Below, one piece after another: positions 43,832 to 53,430 of a stretch of DNA of 64,000 nt. This DNA is from Enoplolaimus lenunculus. Lineage: Eukaryota; Nematoda; Enoplea; Enoplida; Thoracostomopsidae. Within the stretch, counting starts at the first letter, position 1. Each line of letters starts with the position of its first letter. A program made the position numbers and the translations under genes. Location: contig JASANG010001767.1 in the NCBI GenBank assembly GCA_030248215.1, positions 72,501 through 136,500 on the forward strand, read 5' to 3'. Under the pieces are notes generated by a model, which worked only from the letters and a program-made list of their open reading frames with translations, searched no databases and was not told the DNA's origin.

Positions 43832-44280
43832 ATGTGACGCCGCAGTGTAAAGGATAAGCATATAACGAAGCTTAGGCCTAAGCATGAATCTAAGTAAAAA
43901 TATTAGTCTAAGGGTTGCGCTATACTGGACGTCCGGCGCCGTCCGTCGCCGTCCGTCACACGTCGTACGTTGCGTACGATATCGCACGGTGACGGACGGC
44001 GCCGTACGCTACTGTGCGGGTGACGGACGGCGCCGTAAGCTACTGTTCGGGTGACGGACGGCGCCGTACGCTACTGTGCGGGTGACGGACGGCGCCGTAC
44101 GCTACTGTGCGTGCGAGTGACGGACGGCGCCGTACGCTACTGTGCGGGTGACGGACGGCGCCGTACGCTACTGTGCGGGTGACGGACGGCGCCGTACGCT
44201 ACTGTGCGGGTGACGGACGGCGCCGCATGTCATCAAAAGTATAACGCAACCCTAAAGCTAAACTTTTACTCTATTGGAAT
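43832..44280. mobile_element. TTAGGC-MITE interrupted by a CGTACG-MITE
   Basis: Left piece ends AAATATTAGTCTAA; right piece TAAAGCTAAACTTTTACTCT resumes the family sequence. The insertion at 43912-44252 duplicated TAA. Confidence 0.75.
43912..44252. mobile_element. CGTACG-MITE (PIF/Harbinger-like) with TAA target duplication
   Basis: Ends GGGTTGCGCTATACTGGACG and its inverse ending GTATAACGCAACCC. TAA lies on both sides, and the host element sequence shows that TAA was present once before insertion. The interior holds about seven 31-bp units built on GGTGACGGACGGCGCCGTAC. Confidence 0.9.
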
Positions 44281-44352
44281 CCATAAATTTTAGAAACGCT
44301 GAAAAATTTCGGTTCTTGACGGAAAATTTAAAAAATTAACGCTTTTTAAAGC

Positions 44353-44626
44353 TTAACCCCTTCTCACATTGAGTTGCCTATAGGCAATCAAAGCAGTGTA
44401 TATACGTTAAATAATATATATCGCACCGTATTTAACAATTGCAACACATATATATACATAGTACTAAATGACCACAAGACGTGAGAGCCCCTCCGGCTCG
44501 AGCGTCAAGCTCCTATACCTGAGTGGTGATGGTATACGCCTTCCACTCCAGTCACTGGAGTTCGAATCCTAGCATAAAAAGTAGGTCTCAGGGGAAATGG
44601 AAAATATTCATGTGAGAAAGGGTTAA
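44353..44626 (+). mobile_element. TTAA-target MITE carrying a tRNA-like promoter, plus orientation
   Basis: TTAACCCCTTCTCACATTGA to TGTGAGAAAGGGTTAA. The A-box region is TACCTGAGTGGTGATGG and the B box is GAGTTCGAATCC on the plus strand. The only copy here in this orientation. Confidence 0.9.
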
Positions 44627-44634
44627 CCTTGAAG

Positions 44635-44740
44635 TATACAATATATTTGTATACATATATACGTATATAAATATGCATATATATGCTATGAATATATACA
44701 TAAATATGTATTACGCATATATACATATATAATATATCGT
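44635..44740. repeat. ATAC/ATAT microsatellite
   Basis: TATACATATATACGTATA-like run directly after the preceding MITE. Confidence 0.8.
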
Positions 44741-44744
44741 CCAG

Positions 44745-45080
44745 CAACGCGATAACTGTTTATATTGTCCGAGGGAGTTGTATGCAACATTTGTACGCAA
44801 CCAAGAAGCCCCAGGGCAGTTAATAATTATTAGTTAACGACACCAAGAGCTGTTCCAATTGCTCGAGGCCGAAGGCCGCGAGCATAGAACAGTCCAAGGG
44901 CCCTAAACTAATGTTTTTCTTCTGCCCGAAGGCGCAAAGCTCGAAGCTTTGCCTACAGATGAGTAAACCGATGTTGTTAAAATGTTGCATATAACGGCCG
45001 AGGGCCATATGACTGTTATTGCCGTGCTTTTTAGGCGATATTTTATTTATTGCCCGTGCACATCGTTTCATTTTATTAAA
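44745..45080. repeat. segment with GGCCGAAGGCC-type palindromes, class unknown
   Basis: Contains GAGGCCGAAGGCCGCGAG, GCTCGAAGCTTTGCC and GGCCGAGGGCC. A similar style of sequence (GCCCGAGGGC, TAAGGCCGATATTAA) is at 46015-46165. Origin not determined. Confidence 0.35.
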
Positions 45081-45254
45081 ATTTTACATTTTAAATTTAC
45101 TTAAATTGATAATATTTTAGAAGACAATTTTTAGATTATGCTTTGTTTTAATTTTTAATGCCTTTTAAGAAGTTGTTCGATTCGTAGAACATTTTCGGAA
45201 TCTTTACAATTTTCTATTTGTAAAACATTCTGACGAAATTTTTGTTTGTTGGTT

Positions 45255-45508
45255 AACACTAAATTCCAATGAGTTGATTAATCAATTCAGCTAACGACCA
45301 GTTGGTTATTTCTGAATTAATTTCAGTAAACATAAACTCATTCTAAAAGTTGAGTTGATTCTCACTGTGAGTTAAGTTGACTCTCGGTGAGTTGTTTAAT
45401 TAATTCAGAATAAATCGAATCAACTCAAAACTCTGAGTTCTGATACTCATAACTCAGACAGAGTGATTCAACACATTCTGAGTTAGAATCAGCTCACTGA
45501 AATTTACA
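45255..45508. mobile_element. GAGTTGA-MITE, near full length
   Basis: Left AACACTAAATTCCAATGAGT, right CAGCTCACTGAAATTTACAG. Dense inverted GAGTTGA/TCAACTC motifs. Confidence 0.7.
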
Positions 45509-45509
45509 G

Positions 45510-46165
45510 TAAATTTTAGCATTGTTCTGTTCGGTCGTGGAACATTTTTACGAATTGCTTGTTCATGTTTTGCGAAAACATTTTTGGCAATTTGAGTATG
45601 TGGAATTTGTTATCTATTTTGTTGTATGTGCTTACTATATGTAATTTTACAATGTAATTTGAAATCTATGCTTAAACCTTCTCCTTGTTGATCACAATAT
45701 TGCTAGTTCTGTTTCAGATGTCGCCGTCTTTGATTCTATTTGTGTTCTTTACTCAGTGCAATACCTATGCTCTGAGTATGTTTTTTTTAGTTTTGCCGCT
45801 TGTGTGACACCAGAAACCCTCGGATATTTTGGATCTGACACAAAAAGGTTGTGTAGTTTGGCTTTCTTGGTTATGGTTTGTATTTGGAGTTAATAGAAAG
45901 CGCGATGGTAAGCTAATTTTTATAATTTAAAAGGTGGAAATAGATTCTGCTGCAAGCCATTGTATCAAATAAGAGAATAAGTTTGTTAAACGTGACACTT
46001 TGGAAAGTTACACTTAGCTAAGTTGAATATCAGCCCGAGGGCTTTTAAGGTTAATATCAGCCTTAAGGCCGATATTAAACTCATCAGCCCTCGAGTTGAT
46101 AATCATTATTGTAAAGTAGGAGGCAATATGTCCTATATCGCCTAAATAGGCGGCAACCTTTGATG
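45510..46165. other. no gene seen
   Basis: AT-rich, short frames only. Confidence 0.4.
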
Positions 46166-46276
46166 TGAGTAATAAATAAATAAATGAATGAATAAATAAA
46201 TAAATGAATAAAATAATTAAAATAAATAAATAAATAAAAAATAAATAAATAAATAAATAAATGAATGAATGAATTA
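46166..46276. repeat. (AAAT)/(AATG) microsatellite
   Basis: Runs of AAATAAATAAATGAATGAAT, about 110 bp. The minus-strand Phe/Ile/Tyr-rich frame here is an artefact of it. Confidence 0.9.
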
Positions 46277-46388
46277 GACCTAGCCTAAGCATAAGCTTAG
46301 TCCAAGCGAAAAAATAGTCTAAATCTTAAGCTTACTCTGTTGCAGTCCCACGGAAAAACGATCCGCCCCCCGAACGTTATATAGACCG
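46277..46388. mobile_element. TTAGGC-MITE, right part only
   Basis: CCTAGCCTAAGCATAAGC then AGTCCCACGGAAAAACGATC; starts abruptly at the microsatellite. Confidence 0.6.
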
Positions 46389-46811
46389 TAGTCACAATGT
46401 GGAAGTTTAACCTTATAAATGATACTTCCGGTAATGTGACGACTACAGTTATTGGACTCTTGGACACTTTTCTGGTTCAATTCACGTTTAGGCTTAGGCT
46501 AAAGCGTATGTAAATGCTTAGACAAAAGGTTAATCTTAAGCTTATTGACAAACCTGTTTCGAAACCTAAACCTAATCCCTGAGTCAAAGCCCAAGCCTAT
46601 GGGGTGAAAACAATGTAAGAGCCGTTATTGTCTTTTTGCCGAACAGATTTAATATTCGCAAGAAATTCCTTACTTCATACTGTTACCAAAATTTACAAAA
46701 ATACGCAAAAGTATAATTGTTTGATTTGGCCAAATTGCAGCAAATATTTCGAATAATATTAATTTTATTAATAATTTAAATATCAAAAATCATTCTGTAT
46801 TAATTATTACA

Positions 46812-47162
46812 ATGACAACTTCAACAACTCCATCGATACGCGTTTGCAAGTTGCAATTAGCAATTTATGCAATACTTGTTATTTTGATCGTCGACGTGAT
46901 TGGTTACTTTTCATTCGCATCAGCGTCTGAAATCCACCCTCAACCAATCAGCAACGAGCTTCGAAGTATTCCAATGTCAGGCTCATTGTATGGCCGTAAA
47001 CGAGCCACGAGCACACCTACCGAAAAATTAAGTAAACTTCAAAAGATGTATATGCACGATATGCCAGCGATATTTAGAGGCGCTACGCTTCGAGAATATG
47101 GTATTATGAAACGTGTCCCGGTTTCTGGTAGTATGTACGGCAAACGGTTTGTGCATTGGTAA
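46812..47162 (+). CDS. neuropeptide precursor, NLP-10-like (SG-S-[L/M]-Y-amide peptides)
   Basis: A compact 116-aa precursor. Residues 14-37 (LQLAIYAILVILIVDVIG and onward) are a signal peptide with likely cleavage after SFASA. Two peptides follow: SIPMSGSLYGRKR (52-64, after a single Arg) and KRVPVSGSMYGKR (100-112), giving SIPMSGSLY-amide and VPVSGSMY-amide after dibasic cleavage and amidation at Gly. The motif matches the precursor at 32301 and the nematode NLP-10 pattern. The start ATG follows an AT-rich leader and gives the signal peptide directly. A polyadenylation signal lies 11 bases past the stop codon. Single exon, plus strand. Confidence 0.85.
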   Translation: MTTSTTPSIRVCKLQLAIYAILVILIVDVIGYFSFASASEIHPQPISNELRSIPMSGSLYGRKRATSTPTEKLSKLQKMYMHDMPAIFRGATLREYGIMKRVPVSGSMYGKRFVHW

Positions 47163-47172
47163 CCGGGTTTTA

Positions 47173-47178
47173 AATAAA
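47173..47178 (+). terminator. polyadenylation signal AATAAA
   Basis: Canonical AATAAA 11 bases after the neuropeptide gene stop codon. Confidence 0.6.
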
Positions 47179-47391
47179 TGAAAAAAGCCGATTGAAAAAC
47201 ATAATTGAAAATTAGTATTTCAAAATTTCTGCTAATTTTACGAAATAAAATGTTGATAAATAAATTTTGTTGCAAAATACGTCACATTTAAAACATTGTT
47301 TTACAGTCAACGGCCCGGTTAAACTTTTTCATTTTATCTGAAATCTTCAACTGAACTTCAGCCCTGTATTACACTTCACGTTTAAATTTCG

Positions 47392-47596
47392 GGCCAATAT
47401 ATAGAACAAAAGCGTGACAGTAGTGTAAGCCTAAGCCTAAGCGTAAGCCTAAACCTAAGCCTAAGCGTAAGGATGAGCCTATTCCTACGCCTAAGCGAAA
47501 GGATGAGCCTATTCCTAAGCCTAAGCCTAAGGCAAAGCCTAAGCAAAAAAGTTTAGTCTAAAGCTTAAACTGACTGTATTACAGCAACCGCCGGTC
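47392..47596. mobile_element. TTAGGC-MITE with 8-bp target duplication
   Basis: Left GGCCAATATATAGAACAAAA, with three CCTAAGCCTAAGC tracts and GGATGAGCCTATTCC spacers. Flanks AAATTTCG and AAATATTG match in 6 of 8. It sits between the convergent 3' ends of two genes. Confidence 0.85.
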
Positions 47597-47619
47597 AAAT
47601 ATTGATGCAATTGCACCAT

Positions 47620-49122
47620 TTACTCAAAACTGTCGCTGTCATCATTATTCAAATCAACAATCACCGTTTCATCTCCGCCAACGGTTCCGTTTGCTTGTTT
47701 CCGGGTCCGCCCGTCCGTAGATGAATTATTTCTTTCGGTATCAATTTCGCTAATCAAAACACCACAACAACCGCACAAAATCGACACCACAAATAAAAAA
47801 TTAATGCAATACGACGCTAAAATGGCACAAATTGCACTCAGTGTAGCATAGTGTAGCGATACTGCAGTGCGATTGTAATCGCATTCACAATTGGTCGATG
47901 ATGCGCGTGCAAAATTGCAATATATTGCACATTCTGCATCAGATGCAGGCAGATGTGAGCGTCTTAGTAGTGAATATTGACTCCGATCGGTTAAAAGCTC
48001 ATGCCAAACAGTGTAATATTCAGCTGAAAAACATAAACAGCAAACAATTGAAAATACAGCATAAAGCACAAACACTGAACTACGTGGCTTTTCTTGACTT
48101 GTAAACAAACCAATCAGTGCGGTCAGAATTGCAAAAATACCCGAAGCATATAAGCCGTGCGTAGAAAGTGCACGCAATATTGCATATGCATAATTGCGTT
48201 CCGCAGCAACTTGCAATTCTGCGTTAAATGCAGTTACGTTTCGAGCCAACAATGTGAGATTGCTGTTAACGTTTGCAAACAGACCGTCTGCACGTGCAGA
48301 CGACGTGTCGCCAACGTTGTCGCCGTTCTCACGCTTTTGTCGGTGATTGTGGTTGTTCCCACGATCCAGTCGGACGTCGCCGTTCCCACGGTCCAGTCGA
48401 ACATTGTCGCCGTTCCCACGCTCCAGTCGAGCATCATCGTCGTTCTCACGCTCCAGCCAGATATTATCGTCGTTCCCACGTTGCAGCCGAATATTGTTTC
48501 GTTTCCCACGCTCCAGTTGGTTCCCGTGTTGCACTTCAACTTTTGCAATTCCGCACACAACAATCGCAATTGCAATTAGCAATTGCGCAAACAAAACGAG
48601 TACAAACAGTGTTTGCAAATCGTGTGGTACTTGAACTGAATAGCGTCGACAGCAACTACCACACCGGCATAGACTGTCTGAAGTTGCACGACAACCAAAT
48701 ACATCGCGCAACTTTTCAATTGATTTCAATTGTTCTTGTTGCTGCAGTTGTTGTTGTTTTCGTTGCTGTTGTTTTTGTTGTTGTTTTTGTTGTTGCTGTT
48801 GTTGCCTGTCGACACTGTTTGTCGATTCGCAACAATTACTTCGCTGTCGTTGAAAGCAACAACTACAACACCACCAACAACGACAACAACAACGGCAACA
48901 ATTGTTGTTGCAACACTTTGATGGTGTCGATTCAGTGAATTGATATGAGTTTGTAGGTGAATTGGTTGATGACGTTTGTCGTAAAATTGCCGGAGATGCG
49001 ACCGACACTCTTCTCTGGGTGGCGTGAGACGCAAAAGACATTCGAGAGGAGACGTGAGAATGAACATCTTCGTGAAAGCTGACACTGCCGGAACGTGACG
49101 TACGAGCGATGGTGAAAAACAT
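47620..49122 (-). CDS. four-pass membrane protein with Cys cluster, poly-Q and 10-residue repeats; function unknown
   Basis: Intronless 500-codon frame. I do not recognise a family. N-terminal region (1-65) is Ser/Thr-rich. Residues 70-98 hold about 15 Cys in runs (CCRCCCRCWWCCSCC), likely acylated at the membrane face. Residues 107-130 are Gln-rich (QQQKQQQKQQQ). Membrane segments: about 172-193, 324-341, 350-371 and 427-455. The first outer loop (194-323) contains five to six 10-residue repeats of the form L-[E/D/Q]-R-G-N-D-D-N-I-R at about 203-260, then N-glycosylation sites (NLT, NVT). The second outer loop has four Cys (398, 402, 412, 414). The tail is acidic. Layout is tetraspan, but there is no CCG motif of tetraspanins in the right loop. 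The poly-Q and repeat tracts are coded by CAG/CAA and by 30-bp tandem DNA units. Confidence 0.75.
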   Translation of the reverse strand: MFFTIARTSRSGSVSFHEDVHSHVSSRMSFASHATQRRVSVASPAILRQTSSTNSPTNSYQFTESTPSKCCNNNCCRCCCRCWWCCSCCFQRQRSNCCESTNSVDRQQQQQQKQQQKQQQRKQQQLQQQEQLKSIEKLRDVFGCRATSDSLCRCGSCCRRYSVQVPHDLQTLFVLVLFAQLLIAIAIVVCGIAKVEVQHGNQLERGKRNNIRLQRGNDDNIWLERENDDDARLERGNGDNVRLDRGNGDVRLDRGNNHNHRQKRENGDNVGDTSSARADGLFANVNSNLTLLARNVTAFNAELQVAAERNYAYAILRALSTHGLYASGIFAILTALIGLFTSQEKPRSSVFVLYAVFSIVCCLCFSAEYYTVWHELLTDRSQYSLLRRSHLPASDAECAIYCNFARASSTNCECDYNRTAVSLHYATLSAICAILASYCINFLFVVSILCGCCGVLISEIDTERNNSSTDGRTRKQANGTVGGDETVIVDLNNDDSDSFE

Positions 49123-49213
49123 ACTACAAACTTAATATTTGATTTGGTGGTAATAATCAAGAATTAAGCGACTAAGTGTTGCTAGAAGCCGTCCAGAATA
49201 ACTGTAATTTCTA

Positions 49214-49434
49214 CACAGTAAAAAATGGTGCGTCAAATCGACTCTCTCCGAAATAGGCTTTTCCTGACCACACAAACTGAGGTAAAATACGACTACGCCA
49301 GAGTCGAATTCGACTCACTGAGAGATTCGGTGAATCGAATTTGACTGTGGCGGAGTCGAATTTTGAATCAGTTTGTGCAGTCAGGAAAAGCCTATTTCGG
49401 GGACAGTTAATTTGACTCACCATTTTTTGCAGTG
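49214..49434. mobile_element. GAGTCAA foldback MITE (TA target)
   Basis: Left CACAGTAAAAAATGGTGCGT, right GACTCACCATTTTTTGCAGT then G, TA on both sides. Lies about 90 bp upstream of the four-pass gene start. Confidence 0.85.
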
Positions 49435-49669
49435 TAGTAGGAAAGAGGTGACATACTGGTACGGTTATCGCTACACAGGACTGGTGTATGTAAGTGAGTG
49501 GGGACAAAATATCTATAAAATATATCAGAGTGGGACTTTACCCGCGGGTACCCGCGGGTAAACGCGGATTGGGTAAAGAATTTTAGTCGTGGGTATACCC
49601 GCGGGCAAAGATTTCTATCACTCGGGTTAATAATTAACAGGTTTTACCCACGTCAAACCTTTAAGAGTT

Positions 49670-49712
49670 AGGGTTGCACTATACTTGACGTCCGGTGCCG
49701 TCCAGCGCTGTT
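49670..49712. mobile_element. CGTACG-MITE end fragment
   Basis: TTA then GGGTTGCACTATACTTGACG, the left terminus only, joined to the AT-rich repeat that follows. Confidence 0.6.
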
Positions 49713-49960
49713 AGGTTTACGCTTAAACTCATTTATAATCTTACATATTTTCAGTTTAAGCTAAACTTATTAAACTGTTAGATACACGGCTGCTCTTGTT
49801 ACTTAATCGAAAAATATGTTTACTTAAACTCGTGTTAAACTTAAAAACATGTTAGTTCAAGTGAAACTTAAAATTCCAGTTTAGTTAGTCCGTCCAGCCA
49901 TTTCAGTTTTACTTAAACTTATATTCAAGTATAGTTAAGCTATAATTTAACTTTAAGTTT
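49708..49960. repeat. AT-rich dispersed repeat (partner at 620-850)
   Basis: GGTTTACGCTTAAACTC, CAGTTTAAGCTAAACTTA and CTTGTTACTTA in the same order as 620-850. Confidence 0.5.
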
Positions 49961-50239
49961 TTAGAGAGTAAAGGCGAATAATATACGCTATTAACTGAGT
50001 TAGTCAGTGCGCGTTGAAAAATCAAAAGTTCTGTGCTTTATTTAGTTTGGTTAGATTTCTTGGGGCTATGACGCAAACCTTCATTCAAGTGCAAATCATT
50101 AGCTGGTCTTGACGACCTTAGAAAATTTGCCTGAGTTTAAAATCACGCCGAATTTTGACCGTGCGTTCGAATCAAACATATACTGGCTTAGTCAAATCAC
50201 AAGTCGTATCAATAATTAGAGACAGCTGTTGCTTTCACT

Positions 50240-50376
50240 ATCTCATGTATAGAACAGGGACGGATCGTTTTCCGACGGGGCTGTAGTAGAGTCAGTTTAA
50301 GCTTTAGACTAACTTTTTTGCTTAGGCTTAGGCTTAGGCTTATACTACTGTTGCGGCACTGTTATATTAACTGGCC
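50240..50376. mobile_element. TTAGGC-MITE, short copy with perfect target duplication
   Basis: Left end worn (ATCTCATGTATAGAACAGGG), right ACTGTTATATTAACTGGCC. CTTTCACT is exact on both sides. Only one (TTAGGC)3 tract. Confidence 0.85.
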
Positions 50377-50667
50377 CTTTCACTTAAGCTTTAGTTTTGT
50401 CATTTATCCCAGTATCATTGAGACAGCACTAAAAAATCTGTGTGGTATGCCGAGATTTCAAATATAATTACAATGTGTGTCAAATATATTTTTTGGAAAC
50501 CAAAATTCTTTCAAAACACGTTGACTCTGAATATTTAGTTCGTACTTGGTTCTGTAGGGAAATAACTGAATGTGAAAAATAATTAAAAAACTGTCGAATC
50601 TTAATTATTTAATATTTTAAATTTATGTTTCAGTTAATATGAACAACATGACAAAATAAAAAAATCA

Positions 50668-51089
50668 CGCCAGTGTATAGAACAGGGTTGGAACAGTAGT
50701 ATGAGCATATTCCCAATCCTAAGCCTAAACCTAAGCTTAAGCTTAAGCAAAAAAGTTAGTCTTAACCCTTTCTCACAGGAATAGTTTCTATTTCCCATGA
50801 GACCTACTTTTATGCTAGGATTCGAACACCAGTGACTGGAGTGGGAGGCGTATACCATCACCATTCAGGAGCTTGACGCTCGAGCCCGAGTGGGCTCTCC
50901 CGTCTTGTGGTGATTTAGTACTATGTATACGTGTTGCAATTGTCAAACACGGTGCGATATATACTATTTAACGTATATACACTGCGCTGAGTTGCCTACG
51001 GGCAACTCAATGTGAGAAGGGGTTAAGCTTAAACTGACTCTATTACAGCCCCGACCAAAAACAATCCGGCCCTGTTCTATACATGGGCC
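50668..51089. mobile_element. TTAGGC-MITE split by a TTAA/tRNA-MITE
   Basis: Left piece 50668-50761 plus right piece 51027-51089 make a full family member (CAGTGTATAGAACAGGG to CCCTGTTCTATACATGGGC(C)). Flanks AAAAATCA and AAGAATCA match in 7 of 8. Confidence 0.9.
50762..51026 (-). mobile_element. TTAA/tRNA-MITE inserted in a TTAGGC-MITE
   Basis: TTAA at 50762-50765 and 51023-51026. The host element has this TTAA once in its uninterrupted form, so TTAA is a true target duplication, as for piggyBac-type transposons. Six bases of the A box are missing (CCATTCAGGAGC), so this copy is probably silent. Confidence 0.9.
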
Positions 51090-51104
51090 AAGAATCATAA
51101 CAGA

Positions 51105-51246
51105 GGCCCATGTAAGGATCACGAGCGGAACGTTTTTCTGTGGGACTATGCAATAGAGTAAGCTTAAATTTATATTATTTTTTGCTTAGGCTTAAGCTTA
51201 AGTATATGTTTATACTATTGGCACGGCCCGGTTGTTTGCATTGCTC
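51105..51246. mobile_element. TTAGGC-MITE, short copy
   Basis: Left GGCCCATGTAAGGATCACGA, right GGCCCGGTTGTTTGCATTGC. Lies 15 bp from the preceding copy. Confidence 0.7.
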
Positions 51247-51402
51247 ATAATCCTGGTATTTGTATTGGTCATAACAGGAAACAGGACAAGACGCACTTAG
51301 TCTGTCCTCAGCAGAGGAATCGTGTCGAAAATTCGCTATTTCCGTTTTCTGAAAAAGCGTTTATGTTGAAGCGAAAAACGCGTTTTGATAAACGATTAAA
51401 AA

Positions 51403-51488
51403 AGCGAGTCAAATTTTTGACTCAATTTGTGTAGTCAGGAAAAGCCTATTTCGGAGAGACTCAATTTGACTCACCATTTTTTGCAGTG
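51403..51488. mobile_element. GAGTCAA foldback MITE, right half
   Basis: GTGTAGTCAGGAAAAGCC to GACTCACCATTTTTTGCAGT then G and TA. The left arm is missing. Confidence 0.7.
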
Positions 51489-51794
51489 TACTTAATAACG
51501 TTTTGCGATACAAGCGATTCATTTTAGAGTGTCTTTCGCTTTACAAACAAGTGTCAAATCACTGGTTTGTTTTTTGACACGATTGCTATAAACCGTAACT
51601 TTATTTGCAATGAATTTTAAGAAACGCAATATAAATTTTGCATTAATGTCAGTTACGCGTGAAATTTTATCCTGAGCCAAGTGTTGTACCGTCTGCTTTT
51701 AAGTTGACAGACAGCCTAACCAGCTGGAGTATACGGGTCGTGAATACAAGAACCCTGTCATTTTAAGAAGCCCTCAGTTGAAATGTTGGCGGGC

Positions 51795-51955
51795 CCGTAG
51801 CCCAGGGTGTTGCGGGGTCATTCCCCCTGGAAAAATTTTGGCCCCCTAGAAGATTTTCAACCTTGCTTGTAAGTCACTGAAAACCTTTAAATGCCCCTCC
51901 TGAAAAATTTTTACCCCCCCCCCTAGCAAGGTTGGCTGGCTACGAGACTGGATGT
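51795..51955. repeat. dispersed repeat, CTTGCTTGTAAGTCAC type
   Basis: CATTCCCCCTGGAAAAATTT, CAACCTTGCTTGTAAGTCAC, CCTCCTGAAAAATTTTTACC. The best preserved of four copies. Confidence 0.55.
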
Positions 51956-52416
51956 TAGGGTGACAGTTCAAATTGCAAAACGTGAGCTTATTCTTAGCGA
52001 CCTTTTATAGACAGCTAAGAACATTAAAGAGATGTCCCTTAAAATCGAAATGCTTAAAAAATTGAAGACGTGCCGAAAATAAGCGTTGCAAACAAATGTT
52101 AAAAATACAGCTGGTAAAAAAAATAGCGAATATTTCTCGTTTTGTAGCGATATCTGTCACTCAAAACTCAAAAAAAATTATTCAAAATAAACTTTGACTG
52201 ACAAATGACCTCAAAAAAGGTAAATTAGGCTTAAGTTTGAAAATTTGTCAGGGTGCCACCGTCAATTGATGGCGTGTATGTGTGGAACGTTACTGAGCCC
52301 TTGTTTCGACAATTCTACAGTTAACAGAAATGTTAAAAAGTAGTCTCAACATTACAAATAACGGCCGTTAAGACAGCTAAGCTTAAACCGAAGTATAACT
52401 GTTAGCATAAGCGAGA

Positions 52417-52505
52417 GTGTAACCGGATATCCGTTTCCATTCCTGTTCCGGTAAAAATCGGTGTTCGTTTCGGTTATAGAAATACCGCAAATTCCGATGT
52501 TTTGT
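52417..52505. repeat. CCGGATATC repeat (partner 60617-60677, inverted)
   Basis: AACCGGATATCCGTTTCC and CCGGTAAAAATCGGTGTTCG then TTTCGGTTATAGAAAT match 60617-60677 on the other strand. Confidence 0.5.
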
Positions 52506-52521
52506 TATTTATTAAGCGAAC

Positions 52522-52550
52522 CGAAACTCCGAGCCAAGCTCGGAGTTTCG
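52522..52550. other. perfect 13-bp stem, 3-base loop hairpin
   Basis: CGAAACTCCGAGC, loop CAA, GCTCGGAGTTTCG. Followed by GTCCGTCTGTCCGTCTGTCC, then GAACGGCTGAACCGATTTTG, a string seen in repeats of several animals. Confidence 0.7.
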
Positions 52551-52699
52551 CGAAGCGTTTTATGTTTTGTGCTTGGGGGTCGAAAGGTGGATGTCCGTCT
52601 GTCCGTCTGTCCGGCCGAAAAGAATCTCAGGAACGGCTGAACCGATTTTGATAAACTTTTTTTGTTTGAAAGCCAATTATCCTGGGGTGTTAACCTCGC

Positions 52700-53430
52700 A
52701 TTGGGGTTTTAAAATTTTGAGCCGTTTATTAGCTACAGGCTAATTTGCATAATATATTAAGCCTAAATTAGTACTTTCCACAATATTTCACTAGTTATTA
52801 CAGTTAGAAGCAATCTAATTTTAGCATTAAAGGGTTTTGGGTGCGAGGAATCTGCATAGACTGTCTACAAACCTCCAAAACCGATGATTCAGCAGTAAGC
52901 TAATAGATCATTTGCATATTAGCATAGGTTATAAGCCAAAATTAGGACTTTTTACAATATCTCACCAATTATTAAGGTTAAAAACAATATAATTTCAGCA
53001 CTAAAGGGTTTTTAGGCGCATGGAATTTGAATAAATAGTTTACAAACATCCAAAACCGATAATTGAATAGTTAGCTAATAACTAATTTGCATATTACCTT
53101 AACTGACAAGACAAAACTAAGACTTTTAAATTATTTCAATAATTTTTAGGGTTCACTGAAGGTTTTTGGGTGCGAGGAATCGGAATAAATTGTTTACAAA
53201 CCTCCAAAACCGATAATTGAATACTTAGCTAATAGTTAATTTGCATATTAGCTTAATTGACAAGACAAAATTAGGACTTTTTAAATTATTCCAAAAATTA
53301 TAGGGTGGCTGAAGGGTTTTTGGTTTTTGGGTGCGCGGAATCTGAGGAAATTGCTTAAAAACCTCCAAACCCGATAAATGAATAGTTAGCTAATAACTAA
53401 TTTGCATATTACCTTAATTGCTTACGTGTG
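52700..53430. repeat. tandem repeat, about 150-180 bp unit, four to five diverged copies
   Basis: Each unit has CTAATTTGCATATTA, then a TTAGGACTTTT-like segment, GGTTTTTGGGTGCG and ACAAACCTCCAAAACCGATA. Starts near 52735, 52910, 53090, 53240 and 53400. Begins just after the hairpin at 52522 and may belong to the same element. Confidence 0.65.

Noticed and set aside
44820-45071. 83-codon minus-strand frame
   Set aside because: It covers a palindrome-rich repeat segment and has no domain.
46014-46292. Minus-strand frame rich in Phe, Ile, Leu and Tyr
   Set aside because: It reads through an AAAT microsatellite.
48157-48938. Plus-strand frames opposite the four-pass protein gene
   Set aside because: Shadows of the long minus-strand frame and its 30-bp repeats; composition is that of antisense repeat sequence.
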